A stretch of DNA of 64,000 bases, taken from positions 1,326,468 through 1,390,467 of the forward strand of contig JADCRB010000045.1 in assembly GCA_021464245.1 (NCBI GenBank). The letters are read 5' to 3'. A model generated the notes under the pieces. The model searched no databases. It worked only from the letters and a program-made list of their open reading frames with translations, and was not told the origin of the DNA. Numbering within the stretch: the stretch's first letter is position 1; each line of letters starts with the position of its first letter. Of the stretch, positions 1 to 10,554 are shown piece after piece. The translations under genes and the position numbers were made by a program. Source of the DNA: Carallia brachiata. Lineage: Eukaryota > Streptophyta > Magnoliopsida > Malpighiales > Rhizophoraceae.

Positions 1-1065
1 TAGCATAGTTTAAAACTCTCAAATGTCATACATGCATATGTATATACTATGATATTCGGTTATTTTTAACTGATGACGTGCTATATTTGTTAAAAAATAA
101 TTGAACTGTACTACATTTGTTAGTTTTTAAAAATTGTGTTAAATTTATTAAAAAATAATTAAATTATATTAAATTTATTAACTTTTAAAAATTATGTTAA
201 ATTTATTAAAAAAACGTAAATATGGTAATTTTTTCTATATTAACCCATTCAATAATGATAGTATGTTATTGGATATTGGATAATAGTACATTATTGGATT
301 GTCTTCTAAAAAATAATAATAGTATATTATTCGCTATTTTCAGCGGACAATGTGGCGCGTTTCAATTCAAGACCATCCCATCGTGACAGCACTTTGAGAT
401 TTTGTGTGATGACCTCGTTGATAATCTAGTTATTATCTTCAATTTTAAGCTGCTTACTTAATTTAAGATTGTATTTTCTGATAAGAACAAAGTGATATCA
501 ATTTTCATTAAAAAAAAGAAGAAAACAAAATAAACTCAATTGATTTTTTCTATTACCAAAATTACGCTACGTTTGTCTTCTAATATATAGAACAAATGTT
601 GAATTGAAGAGGCTTTTTCATGATGCGCAGTTGAATTAACGGAAGCATATCTAACTAGAAGAGAAATGTGAGATTAGATTAATTGTTTAATTAGTTCATG
701 GACACTATTTTTAAAAATATTAATTGTTTAGAGTAATTAGTTTATTGATACTATTTTTAAAAATATATAAAGGGTTTAATTGTTACCACTTTCAAATTTG
801 TCATCCGTCGTCTTTCCTTGAGATTGAAAAAAATAAATAAATAAATATACATAGATATATGAGTTTTAGCTCTAAATCTCACTCCAATTTTATATTTAGC
901 CATAACCTCGTACGTGATGTTGATCAGTGGTCATCGGGGAAGGAGAAGTTGTTGCAACTGGTATTGTTGGGCGTCTGACCTCGATCGATAGATGAAAGCA
1001 TGCTTGTGCGTATCAACATATTTGATTCCCTTACAATTTTTTATTTAAAAGACTGACGTCCCATA
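1..1065. other. AT-rich intergenic DNA, no gene seen
   Basis: No coding segment recognisable as a known family is visible on either strand. The stretch is strongly AT-rich and holds a short tandem repeat near its left edge (positions 81-214). The remainder looks like ordinary plant intergenic sequence. Confidence 0.6.
81..214. repeat. 58-bp AT-rich tandem repeat, about 2.3 copies
   Basis: Copy 1 spans 81-138, copy 2 spans 139-196, and a partial copy 3 runs to about 214. Each copy contains a core like atttRttaaaaaataatt followed by a second atttRtta block and a tttttaaaaattRtg end. The second copy differs from the first by scattered substitutions without length change, so this is an old duplication. 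Confidence 0.75.
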
Positions 1066-1278
1066 TCCCCGTTGGCAAAATTTTTTTTTTTTTTTGACCA
1101 AAATTGAGATCATTGCATTAAACTTTACTGAATTCGTACATAAGATCAATGCTAAAGCATTGAGAACACCTGCATGAAGCAGGAAGGTACATCGGCACTA
1201 ATGACCTACCAATCAAATGGTCTCATTGACCATTAACAAGTCGGGTATAAAACCCAAGAAAATGGTCCCCGTTGGCAA
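1066..1278 (-). mobile_element. 5'-truncated LINE 3' end with target-site duplication
   Basis: A 13-bp direct repeat, tccccgttggcaa, sits at 1066-1078 and again at 1266-1278. The 187 bp between begin on the plus strand with a long T run followed by gacc, that is, a poly(A) tail on the minus strand. This is the classic structure left by target-primed reverse transcription of a severely 5'-truncated LINE. The sequence next to the tail (gacc...gagatcattgcattaa) resembles the start of the insertion at 7784-8032, suggesting related elements. No protein remains. Confidence 0.85.
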
Positions 1279-1671
1279 TTAGTGAGGACAGACTAATGCT
1301 TAATATATATGTACTTAAACTATATGTGTGACCGCACGATGGATGAAAATTCTTATAATATGTTTTACATCAAAATTGACGTCCATTTTGTGAAAGCGTT
1401 GGAAAGCTGGGTTTGAACTTCAAACCACCTCTAAAAATAACTAACTTCTCTTGTGGACAACCAAACTAAGTTGGTTGGCTGGTTGCTTGGTTGAATTAGC
1501 TGATTTTTGAACGAGCAATCTAACATAACACCTCTATACAATAAATGCGGGGCATAGAATAACGAATTTTACTTTTATTAAGAATACTGTATTGTGAGAT
1601 GGAGTCGTAGACTTAAGAAACCGTCAACATTAGGCATACAAACTGCTATAACCGAAGCTAATTATGTGTCC
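1279..1671. other. Intergenic, nothing recognised
   Basis: About 390 bp of non-repetitive AT-rich DNA between two retroposon remnants. No open frame of note is present. Confidence 0.5.
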
Positions 1672-1818
1672 AATTAGTTAGTGTAGTTTAGCTCATTATT
1701 GGGTATTACTTTTAAGTAGAAGGTTAGGGTTCAAACCTCACCTTCTACTAATCTTCCCTCCTTATATATAGAAGTATGGGCTATGACTCTCCTCAAAGGA
1801 TATAAAAAAAAAAAAAAA
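1672..1818 (+). mobile_element. Probable tRNA-derived SINE
   Basis: The unit contains a B-box-like sequence, agggttcaaacctcac, near 1726-1741 (Pol III B box consensus GGTTCRANNCC). It is preceded at about the usual spacing by an A-box-like gtgtagtttagctcatt, and it ends in a run of 16 A residues at about 1803-1818. This is the plan of a plant SINE in plus orientation. A perfect target-site duplication was not found; a weak tgtccaatt/tgtccatt similarity flanks it, so the boundaries are uncertain. Confidence 0.45.
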
Positions 1819-2179
1819 ACCATTGTCCATTATTTCAAATTTATTTGTTGAACCAAATTTGTTTTGCATGAAATGTTCATGCATGGTGTTTTCTGTTATT
1901 TATGGAAAATTGATCCTTTATGTTAAATTTTGTCAACATCAAAGTATCTGAGTAGAATAAATGTTGGTGTCCTGGTAGTTTGTGTGTCGAATTTTGTGCC
2001 GAATGTGACTGTTATTTTTGAAACAAAAATTAATATTTTTGAAACAGTTGTTATTTTTACGTTTCAAAAATAGCAATTACAGTTTTAAAAATAACATCAC
2101 AATTTTAGCTAAAATAAAATCTCAAAACAAAATTCTCAAAATGTATAACTGCACTCATCTAAGTAAAACGAAAAATAAA

Positions 2180-2678
2180 CATGCTAGAGAAACTCGTATA
2201 TAATTTAAGTTTATTTATTTTGGGTTGTTGCAGAAAAGGAGATCTCAGTTCAGGGGATCTGCAGAGAAAGGTTCCGCCTTCCAAGGCTACCTTCAAGTCC
2301 GTCAAAAGCAGGCTGGGCTTTGACAAAGGGCTAATTGACTACAGCTCAAAAGATCTTTGTAGCCCAAAAGGGAGGCGAAGGGTTGGGGCAGGCGACTGAA
2401 ACCCCTGGCCCAGTGGAGCGATGGTTGGAAGGCCGATCATCTCTCTCTCTCTCTCTCTCTTTCCCTTGCTCTGTCTCTCGACTGTGGCTCTTTCTGGTTT
2501 GAAAGAAGTGCTTTGCTTTCTCCACTCAATACTCCAGCTTCCCTTCCCAGGTCAGTCGCCGCTCTCCATACCATACCTGACTGACATCTTCTTTTTTGGA
2601 TTTGCTCTGGCATGACTTTGTTGAGAGGCTTACGAACTTAGTTTTGGATTAAAATTCAAAAGTGGTCCGCGACTTCAA
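2180..2678 (+). promoter_or_regulatory. 5' leader region of the PPR gene with (CT)n tract
   Basis: The 500 bp upstream of the PPR start carry a pure CT tract at about 2440-2461, a common feature of plant core promoters and 5' UTRs. A tatataat-like site lies near 2198-2206, but the transcription start cannot be placed. Short open frames here show no family resemblance. Confidence 0.4.
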
Positions 2679-4788
2679 ATGCTCTTTCCCTTGACATTTT
2701 CGAGGAGAATTCCCAGATGTTTCCTTCTAAAAGCCTCCGTTTCTTCTTTTTCTTGTGCTAATACTGTCCCTGAAATCCATCCCAACGCATCCAAGACTTG
2801 TGATTCTGATTTTGAAGCAAAGATTCAATCTTTGAGGAGGACTAAGCTATACCCAGATATCTTAATCGAGGTTTTGCAGAGCACCCCTGATATCAACTCT
2901 GCTCTTAGAATATTCAAATGGGCTGCCCTTCAAAATCAATTCAGCCACACCGCCGAAACCTACTATTGGATGATTTCAAAGCTGGGCATGGCCGGAAATC
3001 TCCAGGAAATGGAACTTCTTTGTCAAACTATGGCGAAAGCTGGATTCCCCGGCGCAGAACGGGCTTTTACGTCACTGGCATATTCCTTTGTCAGACATCG
3101 TAGGCTAATTCAAGCAACAAGCGTTATTGTGAGCATGAGTTTAGGCGGTCATGTTCCATCTGTTGATGTGTTTAACGTTGTATTGGGTGCTCTTGTGGAG
3201 GAGAAGTGGGGATTTAAAGACGTGGTCTTTGTTTATAAGGAGATGGTCAAGGCTCGAGTGGCACCTACGGTTGTTACTCTGAATTATATGTTGGAGGTTT
3301 TGTTTGAGACTGGAAGGATCGATTCTGCTTTGGATCAGTATCGGAGAATCGGCAAGAAAGGGTGTAAGCCTAATAGTAGGACCTTTGAGATTGTTATAAA
3401 AGGCCTTATCACCAATAACCGAGCTGATGATTCCATTACCATTTTGCGGGAGATGATGGAACTTGAGTGCCCGATTGAGTTGAGTTTTTATACTTCTATT
3501 ATACCTTTATTTTGTAAGGAAAATAAACTGGAAGAGGGGATTAGGTTGTTTAGGATGATGAAAGCTTCAAATTTTGTGCCGGATTTACTTGTTTATGAGG
3601 CTTTGATAAGGTGTATGAGCAGCAAACTTGTGTTGGATGATGCTGTAAAACTTGTCCAAGAGATGACAGAAAGTGATTTGATACCGGACGATACTGTTTT
3701 GGTAGATCTTGTAAGTGGCTTTTGTAAAATAGGACAAATAAATGGTGCTATTAATTTCTTGGAAGGCAAACATTTCCTTCAAGCTTCTCCATACAATGCA
3801 TTGCTAGGAGGTTGTTGTGATGCTGGTGAATTTTCTCTTGCCAAAGGTCTGATTGAGAAAATTTCTCAAAAGAATATAGCAGATTGCCATTCTTGGAATA
3901 TTCTCATCAGATGGCTTTGCCAGGAGGGGAAGCTGAGAATGACATATGAGCTTCTTGGCAGAATGATCATTACTTCGTTGGTTCCTGACTCCGCGACATT
4001 CTCCGCACTTGTTCTGGGTAGCTGTAGGTTAGGCAGGTATGAAGATGCTTTGAAAATTTTTTCTTCAACTTCGTGCTAAATGCTGGGATTTAGATTCTCT
4101 TTCGTACTCTGAGCTTGTTGAAGGCCTTTGCAAGGCAGAAAAATTTCCGCAGGCTATTGAATTGTTCTGCTACATGTCTGGGAATGGATGCTCCCTTCAT
4201 CCATCTTCGTTTGATGTGCTGATCAAGGGTCTTTGCAACGCAGGATTGGTCAATGTGGCAGTGAAGTTACGATTGTTGGCTTATACCTCTGGTACCTATT
4301 GTTCTAAGGACGCTGACAACTGCATTATGCTTGGGTTATCCAAATCAGACAACACAAAAATTCTGCTGGTGTTTCTCTCTCAAATGTTTGTTGAGGGTTG
4401 CAATCTTGATGCCGAAGGGTACTGCATTCTGATACGAAGCATGGCTGCCGGGAAACAGCTAAAGGATTGTACTTTGTTTTTTAATAGCATGGTTGATAAG
4501 GGTCTGTGTCCTGATTCGGGCACACTAAATATGGTTCTGTCATATTTGGGCAATAATTGGGGATTATCTCTGGTTTCCACTACCATTGATAGACTTGTTC
4601 GTAGTTGCGAAAGTCTAGATTCTGATATGTACAACACACTTGTTAATGGTTTCTGGAAGGAAGGCAATGAAAATGAGGCTCGTCGACTGTTGGATCTGAT
4701 GTTGGAGAAAGGCTGGGTCCCCAATTCTACGACTCATAGATTGTTGATTGGTCTGTCAAGAGGGAAGGAACAAGTGAGCGAGCTTTGA
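2679..4788 (+). CDS. P-class pentatricopeptide repeat protein, one apparent frameshift
   Basis: Intronless gene for an organelle-targeted PPR protein of about 702 residues if the frame is continuous. PPR proteins bind organellar RNA and act in its processing, stability or translation. The N-terminus (MLFPLTFSRRIPRCFLLKAS) is rich in Arg, Ser and hydrophobic residues with no acidic residue, as in mitochondrial or plastid transit peptides. From about residue 60 onward the protein is tandem 35-residue helical repeats with phrases such as VVTLNYMLEVLFETGRIDSA and DDAVKLVQEM, ending each repeat with Pro-Asp or Pro-Thr. The first frame stops at 4077-4079. In the next frame the PPR pattern continues at once (LDSLSYSELVEGLCKAEKF...) to a stop at 4786-4788. 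The switch falls in a run of six T at 4057-4062; five T would keep one frame. Either a sequence error or a recent frameshift allele; the second half shows no further decay. The exact orthologue was not identified. Confidence 0.88.
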
Positions 4789-6224
4789 CACAAGAAAACC
4801 TCCCCATCAAGGACGACATAAGTGAAATACTTGAGGAGGGCTTGGGACAAGTGTAAATAACTAAATATGAGCTCTGCAAAAGCCGGTCTTTTTCAACACG
4901 AGACCAGTGGTGGCATAGCACTCTCTAACCCTGACATAAGAAGAAAATTAGTGTCAGCCATTCAGTTTTATAAGGTAAGGGCGAGTTTTGGTATATTGCC
5001 AAGGCGGCTTGGAAGAGTTTCCCGTTCACTGAGACCTCTTTGTTCAGTCCTGTTAGAGGATTAAACTGTGTCTCAATTACTTTTCCTCTACTTTAACATT
5101 CTTTTCGTTTTTGGAATGGGAGCACTATGCAGCATCCGTGTAATCTTTAAACGTTTTAGGGTGCTGGATCTTCCAATCTTTCTCAGCCATACTCTGCCTT
5201 GTGATCTTATTTTGCTATTTCATTGTTCAGTTCCCTTAAATTAAATATAGCTTTTGCAAGCTAATTTCATTCCCCGATACTCTTCCAACTTGTCTTTCAG
5301 TTTAATTATCCGTTTTACATTTTCTGCGTGTCCAAACAGAAACTGAGTTCTGAGAAATCAGTATCCCCAGCACATGTTTATCAACTTCCATGCAGATGAC
5401 ATTTTCATTAGACATTACATTACTATTGGCTATTCTGGAAACAGAGTATTCCTCGTTTCATCATGTCAGTAGCGTCCCCAATTATCAGAGACACCAGAAC
5501 TTTTCCCAATCGATTCGTCTCCTCTGGGCCACTGCTCTAAGTTTTCCAAATTTTTGCTTCTCCATGTTAACCACAAAGGCAAATGCTCCATCGTGGTTTC
5601 TTACCAATTTCCAGTCAGCTAAAGGAATCATCAGTTCAGATGATGCAGTTTTATGACCAAAGAGCACCGGGGGCAAATGAGTAGGGTTCTTTGAAGCCCA
5701 GCCCAGATTCTTTCTAACAAATTTATTAAAACTATTGTCTGCACTGCAGAAAATAAAAACAAAGGAAATAGAGCAAGAAGAATTACGATCATAGAGTAGT
5801 GAGAGTGTGTAGAGTGTGCGGACACACACAATTGAACATAAACAACAGAAAAGGCTACCACTTAGAACTACTAGATGAGAGAAATGAGCAAATGTGAACA
5901 CAGAAAAAGGTAACCCTTCACAATACAACACAATCATCACAAGTGTCTTCCTTCCTTCCTTCCTTCCTTCCCCTATTTTTATCAACATTCAGTCAGTAGG
6001 GATAAAACCCAGACAGCAGAGAGCAGCGTGTGACCCAACGGTCCCAAAAATTCAAAGCAAGCCACTTTGTGCTGCGACCAATGCATCTGCATCATATGAA
6101 TTGATTATTTGATCAATTCATATTATTATTGTTATGGGAACAATAGAAACGCATAAAAAACAGTACTTAATGAAGTTGGCAATTTGGTGGGGGTTGAGGC
6201 CTCTCTTTGCAAGGGAGGAACGTA
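4789..6224. other. Convergent intergenic region and 3' UTRs
   Basis: This lies between the 3' ends of the PPR gene (+) and the zinc-finger gene (-). The only distinct feature is a (CTTC)n microsatellite at about 5947-5971. Open frames here are short and have no recognisable domains. Confidence 0.5.
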
Positions 6225-7187
6225 TCAGGAGTGGTTCTCTTGTTCAACAACAGCATTGCCATTGGTATTCCCGTCTCCACCGTCGTTGTCTAAACCGTTA
6301 TCGGAACCAGCCAAAGCATTGTCTCCACCGTCGTCATTGTCATCCTCGTCATTCCCGTTCCCATGATGATCATTATCATGATCATGATCATGCTCATGAT
6401 GTTGTTGGTGGGGACGACGATGATGATGATTATTGGGGGTGTTGGGTGACCCAACAGCAACTCGGTCGACCACCACTTTAATGGAATTGTTGTGGTTGTT
6501 GCCGGATCCTGAAACCTCGACCGAGGAGTTCTCCACCACAGCTGCATCTTTCTTAAGGAGCTTGTCCCTATTGACGAGGAAAGAGACGTGCTCCAAGGAC
6601 TCCCTAGCCCTCTTCCGGCAAAGCGCAGCCTCCCTCACCCTCCTCTCCGCCTCCGCCTTAGCCACGATCACTGCCTTGGCCATTGACGCAGACGCAATGC
6701 TGGCGGCGCACAGGAGCACCGCTGCCATGTTCTTATCAATAGACCTGCTAGCAGTACTACTGCTGGCGGTGGCGGGGGCGGGGGCGGGGGCGGGGTCGGT
6801 GGCGGTGGCGGTGGCGGAGTTGTTATTTTCCTTTTCAAGGGGACGAAAAAAGGCGAATTTTTCATTTGGGGGGCGGGAGCAAGGAGGGCAGAGGAATGGG
6901 GAGGGAGGGCGGGGAGGGGCGCAGTGGGAGTGAGTGAAGGAGGAGCAGGTGGCGCAGGAGAGGCGCTTGGAGGGAGGCGGCGGAGTGGAGTCGTAGAAGG
7001 TGAAGCAGGATGGGCAGAAGGAGGCTGGGTGGAGGCGGAGGACGCAGGTGGTGCAGAGACGGCGGTAGATGCCTCGGAGGCGCACGTGATGGACCACCCA
7101 TATGTCTTTGGAGCCGCAGTTGCCGCAATCTCCGCCGACGCCGGCCGTGGCTACTGGGCTTGATTTCGGTATCGAATTCGTATTCAT
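6225..7187 (-). CDS. Cys-rich RING/PHD-like zinc-finger protein with His/Asp-rich tail
   Basis: Intronless frame of 320 residues starting at the ATG at 7187 (MNTNSIPKSS); an upstream in-frame ATG at 7220 is possible but adds only 11 residues. Residues about 18-105 carry a series of CxxC pairs (CGNCG, CTTC, CPSC, CATC, CPPC) with an interposed SHC, as expected for a treble-clef zinc-binding region of RING/PHD type. A Pro-Ala and Ser-Thr linker follows. Residues about 160-215 look helical and carry an Ala/Lys/Arg/Glu-rich segment (AKAEAERRVREAALCRKRAR) that could be a nuclear signal or coiled coil. The C-terminus is low complexity: His/Asp/Asn-rich (HHRRPHQQHHEHDHDHD) then Asp/Gly/Asn-rich. The fold is inferred from Cys spacing; I do not know its function or target. 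The frame is intact, unlike many neighbours. Confidence 0.75.
   Translation of the reverse strand: MNTNSIPKSSPVATAGVGGDCGNCGSKDIWVVHHVRLRGIYRRLCTTCVLRLHPASFCPSCFTFYDSTPPPPSKRLSCATCSSFTHSHCAPPRPPSPFLCPPCSRPPNEKFAFFRPLEKENNNSATATATDPAPAPAPATASSSTASRSIDKNMAAVLLCAASIASASMAKAVIVAKAEAERRVREAALCRKRARESLEHVSFLVNRDKLLKKDAAVVENSSVEVSGSGNNHNNSIKVVVDRVAVGSPNTPNNHHHRRPHQQHHEHDHDHDNDHHGNGNDEDDNDDGGDNALAGSDNGLDNDGGDGNTNGNAVVEQENHS
6766..6822 (+). repeat. G-rich (GGGGGC)n/(GGTGGC)n tract inside the zinc-finger gene
   Basis: The plus strand, which is the template strand of the gene, reads as repeated ggcggg and ggtggc units with at least four G runs of three or more in a short span. This fits a G-quadruplex motif. 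In the protein it encodes the Pro-Ala repeat of the linker (DPAPAPAPATA). Confidence 0.6.
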
Positions 7188-7768
7188 TGCATAGATACTA
7201 ACAATATTACAGTATAACAATAATAATAATAATAGTAATAAATAGTTCAGAGTTTGAGGAGGAAGAGCCTGAGACTGTTGGCCACGCCTCCGCCCCTCTC
7301 GCCCTCTGCCACTATAAATTGGGGAATTAGTCTTTTCAGATCAGAAAGCCAATTCTCTTTTTTTAGGGTTTTTGCTAAGCCAGGAAGAGCGGCTGGCAAC
7401 GGGAAAGCCGATTTTGAGTTGGACAGATTTAAATGAAAGTTTATTTACCGACAGTTCCCGTCTTGTTTTACTTTAATCCAATTGGCTATATTCTTCTATT
7501 GTTGCCGCTGTACAATTTTTAAAGAATCAAATATAAATCCAACCTTTGAAATGACAATTCTCCACTCAGATATTATATTAATTTTTTTTTTATTCCCGAG
7601 ACAGCAACCCACCCCCAAAATGCAAGTAACAACGATACATTCCAATTTTACTTCTCCCTCTTTTTTTTTTTTTAGTTGATGTTTGGTTAAAACCAACTCT
7701 TCTAAAATTATAGCTAACAAGCAATAACAATACATTCAAATTTTATTTTGATTTCTATTTCTTGTGAT
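7188..7768. promoter_or_regulatory. Upstream region of the zinc-finger gene, possibly bidirectional
   Basis: This is the promoter side of the minus-strand zinc-finger gene. On the plus strand there is a TATA-like actataaatt at about 7311-7320, followed about 55 bp later by a pyrimidine-rich stretch with ttagggttttt at about 7364-7374, a telo-box-like motif common in plant 5' UTRs. No convincing plus-strand gene follows. A CCAAT sequence occurs near 7478. Confidence 0.35.
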
Positions 7769-8047
7769 TTTTCTTTTTTCCTCTTTTTTTTTTTTTGACA
7801 GAAAGCAATATGATTGCATTAATAAGATAAATCTCGATTTAACAACCGAATAAATACATTTGAAGAGTTATTAATCCAATTTTGATAAAGAAAATTCTCT
7901 TTAGATTATTTAACAACTCAATCAATAAAGTAATTAGCAGTCCTATAAATATAATTAATATTAAAATGATTCATATTAGACAAAAAAAAAAACTGATGTC
8001 TTTCAAAAGTGGAGCGATCTCTCAAGGCCAAGTTTTCTTTTTTCCTC
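7769..8047 (-). mobile_element. 5'-truncated LINE 3' end with 15-bp target-site duplication
   Basis: The direct repeat ttttcttttttcctc is perfect at 7769-7783 and 8033-8047. The 249 bp between start on the plus strand with a T run and then gacagaaagcaatatgattg, so the element lies on the minus strand with its poly(A) tail at the left. The tail-proximal sequence shares ga...attgcattaa with the element at 1079-1265. The rest is AT-rich non-coding sequence. The structure fits a truncated LINE insertion. Confidence 0.8.
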
Positions 8048-10554
8048 ACTTCATGGGGAATATTTACTTTGCATGTTTGCTTTAGCAAAACACAAGCTCT
8101 GTAAACTCCACATTCAGATCATATCTTGCACGCTCAAACAATGCATCGGCCCAATTTTGAGACTCACGTTGTTTGATCCAATTATAACCTTCCAAGAAAA
8201 TTCCTCTGACGCTTTCAATAAACCCCTGGAAGATTACAGGCCAAGGTGCATTAAGCGGCAGCTGCATGGAAACCTGTGATCGTATCAGTAACTCTCTGAT
8301 GACAGGTTTGTTTGCCTGAAATTTCGTTTTCTGAAATGTTTTGATGTTGCCATGCCTATGGACGCAGCCAGCCCCTAGTCCCACCAGCCCCAAATTTTCT
8401 CGAGTCTTTTTAAGCGGTCATCCCATCCAATCCCACTTTTTGCTAGACAACTACCTTTAACCAGCGGACATAGGCGTTCTCAATCAGCTTCTTTCGTTTC
8501 GATTTAGTCTAAAATCAATCGTTAATGACTCGTATAGTGGTGGTCTCCACGTCAGACAATTTCACCTTATTAACATATAATTAGGAACATTGCTTTCCCT
8601 ATCCTCCAATCTTAACCAAATCATTCATAAATAATCAGCAAAAGTTTCTCCTCATTCTTTTTTCCCACCCTTTTAACTGTTCTTCACCGAATGCATAAAT
8701 AAGGCACCAGACAGCTTAGTTACATTTTAACCACCCGTCATAGCAAATGCAAGGGCAATCAATTACACTTCAGCCAGTTCCAGACAATCTACATTTTGAT
8801 GCGAAGGGGAACTAGCCACTAGGTGCCAACAACCTAACTAATATCCCTTTGCCTCGCAAGCACTTAGAAGCAAATTTTAATCTCAGATACTTGAAACTGT
8901 ACTTCAGAAACAATTACAACCTCCACCCCCGAACAGAGTTGGCCTCAATCACAATGATGCTTAATTGTGCACCTTAGTTATAAAGCAGGTCTTGCTTCTT
9001 TCCGAGATTGACAAATTAAAAGCATGCGATCATTAAATTTGCCATAAGCTGATATATACAAGACGGATAAGATCCTCTCATCGTCATCAGATAAAATTCA
9101 AACTACCAATACTACAACGACAATGTGTTACATTTGAGTAGCAACTCTGGCATGCTCTCAATCCATTTTGGAGTCTGCAGTACGTTTCTCAATCCATTGG
9201 CTGTGGGGTCATGGTACCAAAACCATGATCAGTAACCAGGTATTAATGGGGTTATTCATTAGAAGACGACTTCCATGATGCCTCATTGACCTACAGGACG
9301 CGAGAGTTTAAGTCAAAAGCAAACTATGAAGATAAGTCAAATTGACATAGTATTCCATAGATTTCACAGAAGCCAAAGAACTGAGAGCGTAGAGTGAGGA
9401 CAGGGCAGAGATGCCTCATTGAGCTGCCCACAGCAGCATGCAAAATCACGATTTTTCCAATCCGAGATGATTTCTTGGATTCATGTCTATTCTATAGCAA
9501 GTCTGATACCTTGAAGACTACTTTCCATTTTACCATAGCAAAATATAGTGTGCGACCATGACTCCAAAATAGAGAAAAATAATGCCAAATGTCCATAGTC
9601 CAACCAATATAATGTTTCGATTGCATAGGGCAGGGAGCTCTAGCTCAATTAAATTGGACTTCGAGTGGAAGTTTTAGTCTATTGTTAAGTCTGCTTCCTA
9701 TTATTTTAACTGAAATTCCATCACTAATTGACAGGACCAAGGAACTGCACTCCATGCCAACATCCCTAATGAAACTGATGAGGAATTCCCTTCTTCCCTA
9801 AATTGATTATATTTTCAAACAAAGGACTTGGCTTTTATATATCGGACGACAAGGAAACGAATCAACAAGAACTTGGCTTTTTTGGAGACATGCAATGAAA
9901 TATAAAAAACACATAACAAAAGAGACAGGTCAAGGAATGGCAGAAGAGAATGGGGCAGGAGGCCAATTGAGGGACGTGACCAGTGCAACAACTGGAACAA
10001 GAATGTCAGAAAAATATTTTTTTTTAGCATCCCATTTTCATTATGTGAATGAACAGAAATAATCTACCATCAATTTTGTTGTTAGATTTCAGTCAGGTAA
10101 GCTTGTATAAAGTTTCCAAATAATCTGACAATGAGCGTGAATGTGCAATAATTATGCCCAGTATTCAACCACGATGAATGAGTTTTAACTGTTAATCAGA
10201 CCAACAGACCACTACGACAGCATCGAAGGTGTCCATCCCTACTCTTAAAGTATACTACTGTAGGTGTGTTCTGTATAGCGAATCAGAAAATTGAAGGGAT
10301 ACTGAAGTAATAATAAGTTCCAAAACAATGCAAATCAACTAATTTTCTGCAGAGTTTTGCATAAAGAAGCTACCAGCTGCATTGACAACAGCATTATATA
10401 TAGTGTCTATACTAAGATTAATTTACCGATTCAACAACGTACGCGCCTGAAAAAATGGATCACAAAAGAAGTTCACAGGAACTCTAAAAAGTATTCATTG
10501 TAAAAGAAGCTCAAAGACTATGTGGATGAGCAAATACAGGACATACCTCTTCAG
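8048..10554. other. 2.5 kb with no recognised gene
   Basis: A 103-codon minus-strand frame at 8082-8393 is the longest open stretch, but its sequence matches no family I know and it has no clear promoter or neighbouring exon. The right part is the 3' flank of the desulfhydrase gene. No tRNA, miRNA hairpin or transposon end was recognised. Confidence 0.5.

Noticed and set aside
2679..4788. Intron joining the two PPR frames
   Set aside because: No GT-AG pair is needed: the second frame is continuous with the first across a T run, and PPR genes of this class are usually intronless.
5485..5988. 167-codon minus-strand frame
   Set aside because: Starts within a (CTTC)n repeat, has no recognisable domain and lies in the 3' flank between convergent genes.
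6433..6933. 166-codon plus-strand frame overlapping the zinc-finger gene
   Set aside because: Antisense shadow of the Pro/Ala- and Ala-rich coding sequence. No family resemblance.
8082..8393. 103-codon minus-strand frame next to the LINE remnant, considered as a LINE ORF2 fragment
   Set aside because: It lies outside the duplication-bounded insertion and contains no reverse transcriptase or RNase H motif I recognise.
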